Of a stretch of DNA of 64,000 nt, positions 51,759-60,248 are shown in pieces. The notes beneath the pieces are model-generated. The model was not told the DNA's origin and did no database searches. It was given only the letters and a program-made list of their open reading frames with translations. Numbering within the stretch: position 1 is the first letter of the stretch; each line of letters starts with the position of its first letter. The position numbers and the translations under genes were made by a program. Source of the stretch: Ezakiella sp. (lineage in GTDB: Bacteria; Bacillota; Clostridia; Tissierellales; Peptoniphilaceae). Location: contig JALFRW010000005.1 of assembly GCA_022778715.1 (NCBI GenBank), positions 186,001-250,000 of the forward strand, given 5' to 3'.

Positions 51759-54377
51759 ATGAAGGAAGAAATTTCAAAAGATAAAAACAATGTGAAGAAT
51801 GGAAAGAAGAGGAGCAAGCTTTCACTGGCACTTATTATTTTGGTCTTTTTGATTGGGCTTTTAGTTTTGTTGTATCCAATTATTTCCCGTCTTTATTACA
51901 GGGTGGAGAGCGGATATCAAGTTGACGATTTCGATAAGGGCGTCCAAAAGCTTTCAAATGACGAGATTATTCGCCGTATGACTTTGGCACGTGCTTTTAA
52001 TGCTTCTCTTGTGAACAATATTGAAAAAGATCCATACACCGAGGAACAAAAGGCTGCCGGAAGGGCGGAATACGCAAGAATGCTCGAGATAAATGAGAAG
52101 ATTGGACACGTGGAGATTCCGTCAATTGATCAGGATTTGCCAATTTACGCCGGCACGACTGAGGATGTGCTTCAAAAGGGCGTTGGGCATTTGGAAGGCA
52201 CAAGTTTGCCGATTGGCGGGACTGACACGCACGCGGTGCTCACTGCACACAGAGGGCTTCCAACGAACAAGCTTTTTACCGATTTGGACAAGTTAAAAGA
52301 GGGCGACGTGTTTTATATTCACAATTTGTCGGAAACTCTTGCATACAAGGTGGATCAAATCAAAGTGGTGGAGCCGAGTCGGTTTGAAGATTTGCTCGTG
52401 GTGAAAGGAAAGGATTATGCAACGCTTCTAACGTGCACTCCATATATGATTAACACTCACCGTTTGCTGGTGCGCGGGGTGAGAATTCCTTATGAGGCTG
52501 CAGAAAGCGTGGTTATAAATCGTGAGGAAAAGATTTTCCTCCGATATAAAAAGCTTTTTTATATTTCACTTGGCGTGATACTTCTTCTTATTATTATGAT
52601 TGTTACCACGAGGCACAGAAGAAACAGATATGCCCGAGCAATCAAGAAGCTTAGTGCCGGGATTGGCGGAATGACTCCGCCGGACGGTCCGAATCCGCCG
52701 AGTGGACCAAAAGGTTCAGGCGGACCGCCGGATGATGATTCGCCGGGCGGAAGTTCTGATGGCAGGAACGGTTCGCAAACCGGTGATGAGAAAGAGGCAA
52801 GCGAGGCAAAAGATACAGCTATGGAAGGAAAATATATTTTTGAAGAGCATGTTGATTTGCAGGAAGATTTTAATAATAAGGCAGAAGAAATCAAGATAAA
52901 AGAATTTCCCGGAGAAGATGCGATTGGTGGACTTTTGAAAGAAAATAAAGACCAAAAAAAGGTTGATACTCCGATAGATACAGAAAATAATGGTGAGGGG
53001 GAGGAAGACGTGAAGTTTTTTAATAAAATAAAGAAAGTTCTGATTGAGCCGGATGAAGACGATTATGACGAATACGATGAAGAAGCTGAGAATAGTGAGG
53101 TTATCGAAAAAGAGTCATCAAGTGCTGAAAAAAAGGCTGAAGCTGAAGTGACGAGAGAGGAAAGTGCTGAAGAGTCTACAGTTCACGAAGAAAATTCAGG
53201 AGAGAAAAAGAAAGACGCTTTTGTGCAACCGGAGTTAACGGAAAAAGAGAAGAAGTCCGATTCATTTTTCAAGAGATTTAGCAAGAAGAAGGCAAACATG
53301 AGCATTTTCTCTGATGAGGACATGAATGTGGATGAGAAAAAAAGAAGAGAAGAAGCAAAACGCATGGCAGAAGAAGCAAAAGCGCGCTTAGAAAAAGATA
53401 AAAACAAACTTCAGGAGCTTGCCCGTCAAAATGGCGTGGATAGTGATGCAGTGAAATCAAATCCTGTGCCTGAAGCAAACGAGAATTTCTCGGTGAGAGT
53501 GTCCAGCATCGACAATATGGACGAGGACGATCTGGTGCGCGAGTATAAGAGAATTCGTGAGTCTCAAGAGAGAGAAAACGAGATTGAACGACAAAAAAAT
53601 CGGGAAAGAGTGAAAAGCGTTAAAGAAGAGATAAGAGAAGAGATAAATAGCGAAGAAACCATCAATACTGAAGACATCAAGGACGATGTGAGACGCAAAC
53701 TCGAACTGGAAAGGACGAGAAATACAGAAAGCAATAAAAGAGAAAGTTTAGAAAGTACAGGCACTGTAAAAAATGCAAGAGTGCGTGAAGAAAAGCCGAC
53801 AAAAATAACTCAAATGCATGATGCTCACGAAGAGCTTGTTGATTCGAGAAAGAAAGAAGATGTAAAGACAGAGCGTAAAAAAACAACTGAGCAAATTGTA
53901 GATACAAAAACTCCAAAGGTGGGAAGAGAAGAAAGCTTTAGCCTAAACTTTGGAGCAGATGCAAAAGCAAGACACGAAGTGGTAATAAATGAACCAGTTA
54001 GCAAAACTCGTGAAGTACGCACAACGCACGGAGAGTCCATTTGCGTGGAAAGAAAAACGGAAAGGAAAAGAGCTGATACAGAAGAAAGAACAGCCGGAGA
54101 ATATATACCGGAACGTGCGAAGAAAGCAAAATATTCTCTAAAGCCTGCTAGTGAAGTAAGAACTGAGAGAATGTCAGAGTCACGGGTTAATCAAAAGAAA
54201 GTAGTGGTGGAAGAAACGCCGGCACAAAGACAAGCTCGTTTGGCAGCGGAAGATTTTGACAGAATGATGGCAGAAAGAAGAAAGAAGCCGACAAGAGATG
54301 TCAAGATTGAAGATGTGAAATTGAAGCAAGAGGCAGATAGGCTAAACCGGTTGAGAGATATTTTTAAAGATGAATAA
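51759..54377 (+). CDS. Class C (pilin) sortase with giant charged cytoplasmic tail
   Basis: Residues 1-290 are a regular class C sortase: membrane helix about 27-47, lid motif DPY, KIGHVEIPSIDQDLPIYAGT, catalytic His164 (TAHRG), Cys226 (LLTCTPY) and Arg235 (HRLLV), then a second helix at about 268-288 that returns the chain to the cytoplasm. Normal enzymes end here. This one goes on for about 580 residues: a Gly/Pro linker (PPDGPNPPSGPKGSGGPP), acidic patches, then long Lys/Glu/Arg-rich helices with coiled-coil character (about 510-560 and 590-640) and a basic end. I see no known domain in the tail. It could gather the three sortases, secretion machinery or division proteins. AAAGGTG precedes the ATG. 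The next sortase gene begins 2 bases later. Confidence 0.9.
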   Translation: MKEEISKDKNNVKNGKKRSKLSLALIILVFLIGLLVLLYPIISRLYYRVESGYQVDDFDKGVQKLSNDEIIRRMTLARAFNASLVNNIEKDPYTEEQKAAGRAEYARMLEINEKIGHVEIPSIDQDLPIYAGTTEDVLQKGVGHLEGTSLPIGGTDTHAVLTAHRGLPTNKLFTDLDKLKEGDVFYIHNLSETLAYKVDQIKVVEPSRFEDLLVVKGKDYATLLTCTPYMINTHRLLVRGVRIPYEAAESVVINREEKIFLRYKKLFYISLGVILLLIIMIVTTRHRRNRYARAIKKLSAGIGGMTPPDGPNPPSGPKGSGGPPDDDSPGGSSDGRNGSQTGDEKEASEAKDTAMEGKYIFEEHVDLQEDFNNKAEEIKIKEFPGEDAIGGLLKENKDQKKVDTPIDTENNGEGEEDVKFFNKIKKVLIEPDEDDYDEYDEEAENSEVIEKESSSAEKKAEAEVTREESAEESTVHEENSGEKKKDAFVQPELTEKEKKSDSFFKRFSKKKANMSIFSDEDMNVDEKKRREEAKRMAEEAKARLEKDKNKLQELARQNGVDSDAVKSNPVPEANENFSVRVSSIDNMDEDDLVREYKRIRESQERENEIERQKNRERVKSVKEEIREEINSEETINTEDIKDDVRRKLELERTRNTESNKRESLESTGTVKNARVREEKPTKITQMHDAHEELVDSRKKEDVKTERKKTTEQIVDTKTPKVGREESFSLNFGADAKARHEVVINEPVSKTREVRTTHGESICVERKTERKRADTEERTAGEYIPERAKKAKYSLKPASEVRTERMSESRVNQKKVVVEETPAQRQARLAAEDFDRMMAERRKKPTRDVKIEDVKLKQEADRLNRLRDIFKDE

Positions 54378-54379
54378 TT

Positions 54380-55336
54380 ATGTCAAAAAAAGATAAGGAT
54401 AAAAAGTTAGCGACAAATAAAAATTTAACAACTGATAAAAACAGGACGAAAATTGAAGCAAATAAAATTAAGAACAGGCGTTTAAAATGGATACTTACGG
54501 GAGTGTTTTTGCTTGGATTTTTGATTGCGGTTTATCCTCTAATTTCGCAGTATTATTATCGTCAAGTGGCGATAAATGAGGTTAAAATTTTCGACGATTT
54601 GCAATCAAAGCTCGATGAAGAGGAGATAAAAAACAGAATTCGACTTGCAAATGCGTACAATCGCTCCATTGACCCTACGAGAATTATGGACCCTTTTACC
54701 GAGGAGGAAAAGGAAGGCCGCCGTGAGTACGCAAAGATGCTTGAGCTTGAGGAGAAGATTGGACACATCGAGATTCCACAAATTGGTGAGGACTTGCCGG
54801 TTTATGCCGGCACTTCGATGGATATTTTGGAGCGGGGTGCCGGACACCTTGAGGGTACGAGTTTGCCGGTTGGCGGACCGAGTACGCACGCCGTTGTCAC
54901 CGCACACAGAGGACTTCCAAAGGCAAAGCTGTTCACTGATTTGAACAAGCTTAAGGAGGGGGATGTGTTTTTTTTCCACAACATCGAAGGTGTACTTGCG
55001 TACGAAGTGGACAGTATTATGACTGTGGAGCCGGATAATTTTGATCCGGTGCTAATTCAGCCGGGGCGCGATCTCATGACACTTTTAACCTGCACACCAT
55101 ATATGATAAATTCGCATAGGCTTTTAGTTACAGGGCACAGAGTTGAATACACCGAAAATATTACTATAAACAAACGCGCAATGAGTGATGCTGCAACTTA
55201 TAGAGAGTATTTAAGAATTGCTCTTGCGGTCATATTTATGCTAATTCTCATTTATATTGTGGAGAGAGTATCGCTAAATAAAATGAAGAAGATTTTTAGA
55301 GAGAATAGAAATAGGCGTGATGGAGATGAAAAATAA
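54380..55336 (+). CDS. Class C sortase
   Basis: The 318-residue sortase is closely related to the catalytic part of the preceding one: KIGHIEIPQIGEDLPVYAGTS, lid motif DPF, TAHRG His, LLTCTPYMINSHRLLV with catalytic Cys and Arg, and two membrane helices (about 38-58 and 274-294). It polymerises pilins by joining the Thr of the sorting signal to a pilin Lys. It has an ordinary short cytoplasmic end. It sits 2 bases after the tailed sortase and overlaps the third. The closeness of the pair suggests a recent duplication with the tail gained or lost. Confidence 0.93.
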   Translation: MSKKDKDKKLATNKNLTTDKNRTKIEANKIKNRRLKWILTGVFLLGFLIAVYPLISQYYYRQVAINEVKIFDDLQSKLDEEEIKNRIRLANAYNRSIDPTRIMDPFTEEEKEGRREYAKMLELEEKIGHIEIPQIGEDLPVYAGTSMDILERGAGHLEGTSLPVGGPSTHAVVTAHRGLPKAKLFTDLNKLKEGDVFFFHNIEGVLAYEVDSIMTVEPDNFDPVLIQPGRDLMTLLTCTPYMINSHRLLVTGHRVEYTENITINKRAMSDAATYREYLRIALAVIFMLILIYIVERVSLNKMKKIFRENRNRRDGDEK

Positions 55337-56273
55337 GAACAAGTTTATAATAGGGCGACTTTTGATGGTGATTGGGCTTTTGATACCGCTTTTATCTCTA
55401 ACTACGATTTGTGTAAATGACATGAAAAAAAAATCGGACTACGAGAATTTTGTCGAAAAAGAGAGTACTATTTCAAATGAAGAGCGCGAAAAGTTGAAGA
55501 GCGAAATCGAGAGATACAACGGGAGAGTGCAAGGCATTGAGCCAGGACTGGTGGATCCATTTACGGGCACGGATTTTAAGGCGAGATACAACATCAAAGG
55601 CGAAGACGATGAAGCATTTTCGTACATCAGAATTCCTAAGATCGATGTGACTTTGCCGGTTTATTTGGGTGCGAGCTATCGCCATTTGTCGATGGGTGCA
55701 GCTCATGTGGACGGTACAAGCTTGCCTGTTGGTGGCGAAGGCACACGTTCTGTGATTGCCGGTCACCGCGGTTTTTATAAGGATACGATGTTTTTGAATC
55801 TGCACGAGCTAGAAAAAGATGACATGATTATTTTACGTCGAGAGGACGATATCATGTTCTACAAAGTGACGGACAGCGAAGTGATAAATCCTTATGATTG
55901 GGACAAGCTGGAAGTACTTGACAAGGAAGATATGCTCACTCTTTTAACTTGTGATCCGATTACACCGCCGAGTCCGTATAGGCTGATTGTGAATGCAAAG
56001 AGATACTATCCGCCGCAAAAAGAGAATGTGAAAAACACGCTTGTGAAGATTGAAAGCGAACAAATAAGTTCTAACGTGAAAAACGTTAAGATGGGAGTTT
56101 ATGCAGCGACGATTTTAATGTGGGCACTTTTGATTTATATTACCGTAGACACTATTTTGAAACTGAAGAATTACAAAGATGCGGGGTATGTGGCTATGAT
56201 AGACGACGAAGAAGATGCTGCAGAAAATTCAGAAACCGGCGAAAACAAACCCTATACTAACAAAGAGAATTAG
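55320..56273 (+). CDS. Third, divergent class C-like sortase
   Basis: The 317-residue sortase has a lid-like DPF, YIRIPKIDVTLPVYLG, AGHRG His, LLTCDPITPPSPYRLIV with Cys and Arg, and two membrane helices. The catalytic loop differs from the other two (TCDPITPP instead of TCTPYMIN), so it probably handles another subunit, such as the YPATG adhesin or the LPKTG base. The acidic tail (IDDEEDAAENSETGENK) is short. The gene overlaps its neighbour; starts at GTG 55317, ATG 55320 and ATG 55326 are all possible and differ only by up to three residues. Confidence 0.9.
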   Translation: MEMKNKNKFIIGRLLMVIGLLIPLLSLTTICVNDMKKKSDYENFVEKESTISNEEREKLKSEIERYNGRVQGIEPGLVDPFTGTDFKARYNIKGEDDEAFSYIRIPKIDVTLPVYLGASYRHLSMGAAHVDGTSLPVGGEGTRSVIAGHRGFYKDTMFLNLHELEKDDMIILRREDDIMFYKVTDSEVINPYDWDKLEVLDKEDMLTLLTCDPITPPSPYRLIVNAKRYYPPQKENVKNTLVKIESEQISSNVKNVKMGVYAATILMWALLIYITVDTILKLKNYKDAGYVAMIDDEEDAAENSETGENKPYTNKEN

Positions 56274-56548
56274 AAAAAACTGAAGCGCCTGAAAAAATGA
56301 AGAAGACTGAAATAGAAGAGAAAGGGAATAAGTATTAAGCTGACAATAAAAAGAATGCATCAACAACAAAATAGAAGCTTAAACTAGCCTGCAATTTTTT
56401 GCAGGTATTGCTTTAGAAAATTTTGAATTCAAATAGAATTTATGATAAAAATTTAAACCAGAGGATTAAAAAGTTGCGAAATTGTAGAGGATATGAAATA
56501 TGAAGCGACAGAAGAGTTTGAGTGAATGCAAAAAATCGAATAAATTTG
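56274..56548. other. Intergenic region after the sortases
   Basis: It holds a hairpin CCTGCAA-TTTT-TTGCAGG (56388-56405) followed by a weak TATTGCTTT tail, probably the sortase operon terminator. The remainder is A-rich, with no ORF that has a ribosome site. Confidence 0.45.
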
Positions 56549-56577
56549 TTGACTTTATATGAAAAATATGGTATATT
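56549..56577 (+). promoter_or_regulatory. Promoter of rpsF-ssb-rpsR
   Basis: TTGACT (56549-56554), 17 bases, TATATT (56572-56577), 68 bases before rpsF. Confidence 0.7.
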
Positions 56578-56587
56578 TATAGCTGGA

Positions 56588-56640
56588 CTTTATGTAAGTT
56601 CCTTGCAAGCTTATGCTTGCCGTTAGACCAAAAGGAGGTG
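56588..56640 (+). ncRNA. Candidate S6:S18 autoregulatory leader
   Basis: A hairpin GCAAGC-TTAT-GCTTGC is directly followed by CCGTTAGACC and the AAAGGAGG site of rpsF. A short stem with an adjoining CCG before rpsF is the kind of element through which the S6:S18 complex represses its own operon in many bacteria. The assignment is by position and outline only. Confidence 0.45.
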
Positions 56641-56644
56641 TACT

Positions 56645-56929
56645 ATGAACGCTTATGAAACTATGCTTGTTTTTCGTCCTGATGTAGAAGATGAAAAACG
56701 CGAAGCTCTCATTGAAAGACTCAAGGGAATTGTTGCAAAAGAAGATGGTAAATTTTCTGTTGACAATTGGGGGCTAAGAAAACTGGCATACGAAATCAAT
56801 GATTATCCGGAAGGATATTATTCAGTGCTTGAATATGAAACAGATCCTGAAGAAATCAAAGAAGTTACACGTGTTTGCCGTATTTCTGACGTGCTTTTAA
56901 GATACATGACAATTGCAAAAGAAGACTAA
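56645..56929 (+). CDS. rpsF: 30S ribosomal protein S6
   Basis: The 94-residue protein has MNAYETMLVFRPDVEDEKREALIERL and the NWGLRKLAYEINDYPEGYYSVLEYE block of S6. It pairs with S18 on the small subunit platform. It is first in the classical rpsF-ssb-rpsR operon with an AAAGGAGG site. Confidence 0.97.
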   Translation: MNAYETMLVFRPDVEDEKREALIERLKGIVAKEDGKFSVDNWGLRKLAYEINDYPEGYYSVLEYETDPEEIKEVTRVCRISDVLLRYMTIAKED

Positions 56930-56939
56930 GAGGTGAACT

Positions 56940-57407
56940 ATGAATAATGTAGTTTTGATCGGAAGACTCACAAGAGATCCGGAACTAAGATATTTACCTG
57001 GCACAAACACTGCAAATTGCACTTTTTCAATAGCAGTGGACAAGGGTTTATCAAAAGAGAAAAAAGCGGAATATGAACAAAAGGGTTGGGTCACAGCAGA
57101 TTTTATTAATATCGTTGTCTGGGGCAAAATGGCTGAAGCTGTAAACAACTATGTTGGCAAAGGCAATCAAATCGCTATAAACGGACGACTTTCTACCAGA
57201 AATTATGAAGACAAACAGGGAAACAGACGTGTTTGGACAGAGGTTGTCGCAACAAATGTTGAGTTTATAGAATGGAAAGACAGAAACTCAAACAGTCAAG
57301 GTGGATATGGTGCTTCAATGAGTGACATGCCATCGAATAATTTTGACGGCGGATTTGATGACTTTACAGGCTTCGAACCAAAAGAAGACCCGAATATTCC
57401 TTTTTAA
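56940..57407 (+). CDS. ssb: Single-stranded DNA-binding protein
   Basis: The 155-residue SSB has an OB fold starting MNNVVLIGRLTRDPELRYLPG, VVWGKMAEAVNNYVGKGNQIAINGRL, a glycine/asparagine-rich linker, and the acidic tip DPNIPF that contacts repair and replication partners. It lies 10 bases after rpsF. Confidence 0.97.
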   Translation: MNNVVLIGRLTRDPELRYLPGTNTANCTFSIAVDKGLSKEKKAEYEQKGWVTADFINIVVWGKMAEAVNNYVGKGNQIAINGRLSTRNYEDKQGNRRVWTEVVATNVEFIEWKDRNSNSQGGYGASMSDMPSNNFDGGFDDFTGFEPKEDPNIPF

Positions 57408-57431
57408 TATTAATTAAGAAAGGAGACAAAT

Positions 57432-57656
57432 ATGCAAAAGAGATTTCGTCCTAGAAAAAAAGTTTGCCAAATGTGTGCAGACAAAAACGAAACTATCGAT
57501 TATAAAGATGTCCAAAAATTAAAGAGATACGTCACAGAAAGAGGTAAGATTTTACCACGCAGAGTGACAGGTGCTTGTGCAAAACACCAAAGAAAGATTT
57601 CTTTAGCGATTAAACGTGCAAGACAAGTAGCATTATTACCATACGTTGCAGACTAA
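57432..57656 (+). CDS. rpsR: 30S ribosomal protein S18 (zinc-binding form)
   Basis: The 74-residue S18 keeps four likely zinc ligands (C12, C15, C49, H52), so it is the C+ form. The core [32 protein letters not shown] is typical. The lack of a zinc-free form suggests that the cell is not adapted to zinc starvation at this gene. A strong terminator follows. Confidence 0.97.
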   Translation: MQKRFRPRKKVCQMCADKNETIDYKDVQKLKRYVTERGKILPRRVTGACAKHQRKISLAIKRARQVALLPYVAD

Positions 57657-57689
57657 TTTTTGTTGGCATACTGATAAATAGATAAGGTT

Positions 57690-57722
57690 AAAATCCGTCA
57701 AACATTCTGACGGATTTTTTAG
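57690..57722 (+). terminator. Intrinsic terminator of rpsF-ssb-rpsR
   Basis: AAATCCGTCA-AACATTC-TGACGGATTT with a following TTT. Confidence 0.93.
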
Positions 57723-57765
57723 TGGAAAATGCGAAATTAGTAAGATGCTAAAACATAAAAAACTT

Positions 57766-57798
57766 GCAAAAAAAACGATGGAGGTCATCCATCGTTTT
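57766..57798 (-). terminator. Intrinsic terminator of the transglutaminase-like gene
   Basis: On the minus strand AAAACGATGGA-TGACC-TCCATCGTTTT continues into more T residues, 43 bases after the stop codon. Confidence 0.9.
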
Positions 57799-57840
57799 CG
57801 GTTGTATATATTGGAGAACTGATTTATGAATTATGTAGCA

Positions 57841-58824
57841 TTAATTTAATTTGGTATAAACAGTGTTGCCGTTATATTTTATGTTCGAAACAAATGTTGT
57901 TGAGGTTTTGTTCCACTTGTGGTCTTTTGCTATGTCTTTGTTGCCAATCAGGAAGTAGTCATACATTCCGTATCCATCCGGTAAATCTGTGTCGTTCCAA
58001 GTTACGTCAATGTGATACCATTTACCGTCAATCTTTACAAGGTTCCAACTGTGACTTATCCAACCGACTGTTGAATCTGCAGTACCAACAATAGATTTAC
58101 ATTCGAGTCCGGCTTTTGATGCGATGATTTCGAACAATTTTGTATATGCTGCGCAGACTCCACGTCCATCTTCCAATAATGCGAATGGGTCAAATATTGA
58201 AAGTCCGCTTGGAAGAGTAGTTTTACCGGCTGCAAATTCTTCATACGCATATCTGGCATTATTAACTATATATCTATTTATATATTTAACTTTTTCTTCG
58301 TCTGTCGGTTTTTGGTTAACTTGTGCAACGATTTCATCTATTTTGCTTTCAATATTTCTTTGTTTTGCAGATTTGTTATATTTGAAATTGAAAACCAATC
58401 TAACATTGATGCATTTACCGTTAACAGCACTCCCGTACACATCCGTATCTCCTAAAACTAAACTGCCTGGTAGGCTGCTATCCGTTTGAATTTTGCCTTG
58501 GATTTCTTTTATTACTGCTAGGATTTGTTCTTGGGTCAATTCAGCCACATTGAGCTTTAATTCGTATGTTGGATTTTGACTCATGATAGCATTTTTTAAG
58601 TTTTCATATTGGTCTATGTAGAGATTTTCTAAATTTGTATGTATCTCTTTGCTCGCTTGATTGCTTGCACCATTATTTGGAGTGAATATGTACTCTGGAG
58701 CAACTTGTTCAATTTTTATTGGTCGGATTTCCTTTCCAATATCAACTTTATAAAATTCAGGAGGACTTATCAAACTAATTATTGATAATGCGCTGATTGT
58801 TAAAGATATAAGGTTATAACTCAT
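57841..58824 (-). CDS. Secreted transglutaminase-like (Transglut_core) protein
   Basis: The 327-residue protein has an N-terminal hydrophobic stretch (about 4-22) suited to export or anchoring. A region of unknown type follows (about 60-160). The C-terminal half is a transglutaminase/papain-like core with Cys in GRGVCAAYTKLF, His in SHSWNLVKIDGKWYH and Asp in HIDVTWND, the full catalytic triad. Proteins with this core in Gram-positive bacteria include wall-associated hydrolases and cross-linking enzymes. AAGGAG precedes the ATG. It is the only protein gene on the minus strand in this window and lies 1.6 kb from the pilus locus, so a role in modifying surface proteins is attractive but unproven. 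A peptidase role is equally possible. Confidence 0.85.
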   Translation of the reverse strand: MSYNLISLTISALSIISLISPPEFYKVDIGKEIRPIKIEQVAPEYIFTPNNGASNQASKEIHTNLENLYIDQYENLKNAIMSQNPTYELKLNVAELTQEQILAVIKEIQGKIQTDSSLPGSLVLGDTDVYGSAVNGKCINVRLVFNFKYNKSAKQRNIESKIDEIVAQVNQKPTDEEKVKYINRYIVNNARYAYEEFAAGKTTLPSGLSIFDPFALLEDGRGVCAAYTKLFEIIASKAGLECKSIVGTADSTVGWISHSWNLVKIDGKWYHIDVTWNDTDLPDGYGMYDYFLIGNKDIAKDHKWNKTSTTFVSNIKYNGNTVYTKLN

Positions 58825-59278
58825 ATATATTCTCCTTTTCTTTATAATATTTACGGATTTTTTTATTTTATTATGAATAATAACTTAAAAAATCGTATTT
58901 AATTAAGTAAATTTGAATTATTTTTTAAAACTATGATTAAGTAATAAAATATATTTCTTATCTAATTTATTATTACCATTATACCCGATATAAATATAAA
59001 GTCAACAGCATTTTACTTATATAACTAATAATAAATTTTAAATATAATTAGATATTAATATAATAAATATAAAAATAATAAAATATTAAATAAATATAAG
59101 CTGAATAAATCACAATAATAATGATTATAATATCGAAATAGTTATATTTAATATAATAGTATTTATATTAAATAATAAAAAAAGCAAGTTATAAGGAAAT
59201 TAATTACATATTTAATTATTTAAATATTTCTAAAATTTAATAAATTTTCTTTTTAGAAAAAATATAGATAAAAAGTGT
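58825..59278. other. Extremely AT-rich divergent intergenic region
   Basis: Apart from the minus-strand ribosome site of the transglutaminase-like gene at its left end, I see only A/T-rich sequence with no ORF and no clear RNA. It must contain the minus-strand promoter, which I cannot place with confidence. Confidence 0.5.
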
Positions 59279-59327
59279 TTGAATCTGACCAAATAGGGTA
59301 TATATCTAATGGTCAAAGAAAGTCAAA
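59279..59327 (+). promoter_or_regulatory. Heat-shock promoter with CtsR operator before cbpA-clpB
   Basis: GGTCAAA-GAA-AGTCAAA (59311-59327) matches the CtsR tandem heptad consensus RGTCAAA-NAN-RGTCAAA. Upstream TTGAAT (59279-59284) and TATATC near 59301 could be the promoter, which would place the operator over the start of transcription and next to the ribosome site. Confidence 0.8.
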
Positions 59328-59338
59328 GAGGTGAGTTA

Positions 59339-60232
59339 ATGGAATATAGAGATTATTATAAAATTTTAGGCGTGGACAAAAACGCCTCAAAGGATGAAAT
59401 AAAGAAAAAGTTTAGGGAACTTGCAAAAAAATATCATCCGGATCTAAATCCTGGCGATGCGGAAGCTGAGAAGAAATTTAAAGAAATTAACGAGGCTTAT
59501 GAGGTTTTAAGCGATGATAAGAAGAGAAAGACTTACGACAACTTTGGTTCAAACTATAATTTCCAAGGCGGTCAAAACTTTGATCCAAGCAGTTATGGTT
59601 TCACATACACGAATTTCGGAGGAGGCAGCGGAGATTTTTCAGATTTCTTTAATCTTATTTTCGGCAATATGGGCGGCGGTGAATCCGCCGGATTTGGAGG
59701 GTTTTCCGATATATTTAGTGGCGGAAGTAGACGCAAAAGAGAGACGCCACCTTACGAATCCGTGCTGGATGTTACAGTTGATGATTTAAAAAATGGTGCG
59801 CTAAAAAGCATTTCTCTAAGCATTAATGGTAAGGTTCACAATATCGAGGTTAAGGTGCCGCGTGGCATGACGCCGGATAAGCGAATCAAGGTACGCGGTT
59901 CGAAATGGGGAATTGACAGAGATATTTTGTTCTCGGTTGAGGTGAAAGATGCTGGAGAAACTCTTGTGGGTAACGATATTATTAGAAAGCTTGAAGTTTT
60001 ACCATGGGAGGCTTATTTTGGTGCTGAGAAGCAAGTGAACGTGAATGGGAAGACAATAAAATTAAAGGTACCGGCACATATTGAGTCCGGGAAGAAGATT
60101 AGAATTAAGAAACAGGGGTTTGAAGATATGAAGGGTAATAAAGGAGATTTGCTTTTTGAAATTGTGATTACAAATCCAAAGAACATGTCAAAAGAAAAGG
60201 AAGATATATATAGAACCTTATTAGAAGATTAA
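59339..60232 (+). CDS. J-domain co-chaperone, CbpA type (no zinc finger)
   Basis: The 297-residue protein has a J domain (residues 3-65) with the HPD motif in [11 protein letters not shown], a Gly/Phe-rich linker (about 70-135), and the C-terminal substrate-binding beta domains ([18 protein letters not shown] onward). The CxxCxGxG zinc fingers of DnaJ are absent, so it is CbpA/DnaJ type II. It brings unfolded proteins to DnaK. I choose ATG 59339 after AGAGGTGA; the track start at 59309 overlaps the CtsR operator. The clpB gene follows 16 bases later, and both act in disaggregation with DnaK. Confidence 0.92.
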   Translation: MEYRDYYKILGVDKNASKDEIKKKFRELAKKYHPDLNPGDAEAEKKFKEINEAYEVLSDDKKRKTYDNFGSNYNFQGGQNFDPSSYGFTYTNFGGGSGDFSDFFNLIFGNMGGGESAGFGGFSDIFSGGSRRKRETPPYESVLDVTVDDLKNGALKSISLSINGKVHNIEVKVPRGMTPDKRIKVRGSKWGIDRDILFSVEVKDAGETLVGNDIIRKLEVLPWEAYFGAEKQVNVNGKTIKLKVPAHIESGKKIRIKKQGFEDMKGNKGDLLFEIVITNPKNMSKEKEDIYRTLLED

Positions 60233-60248
60233 TTTTTGAAGGAGTACT

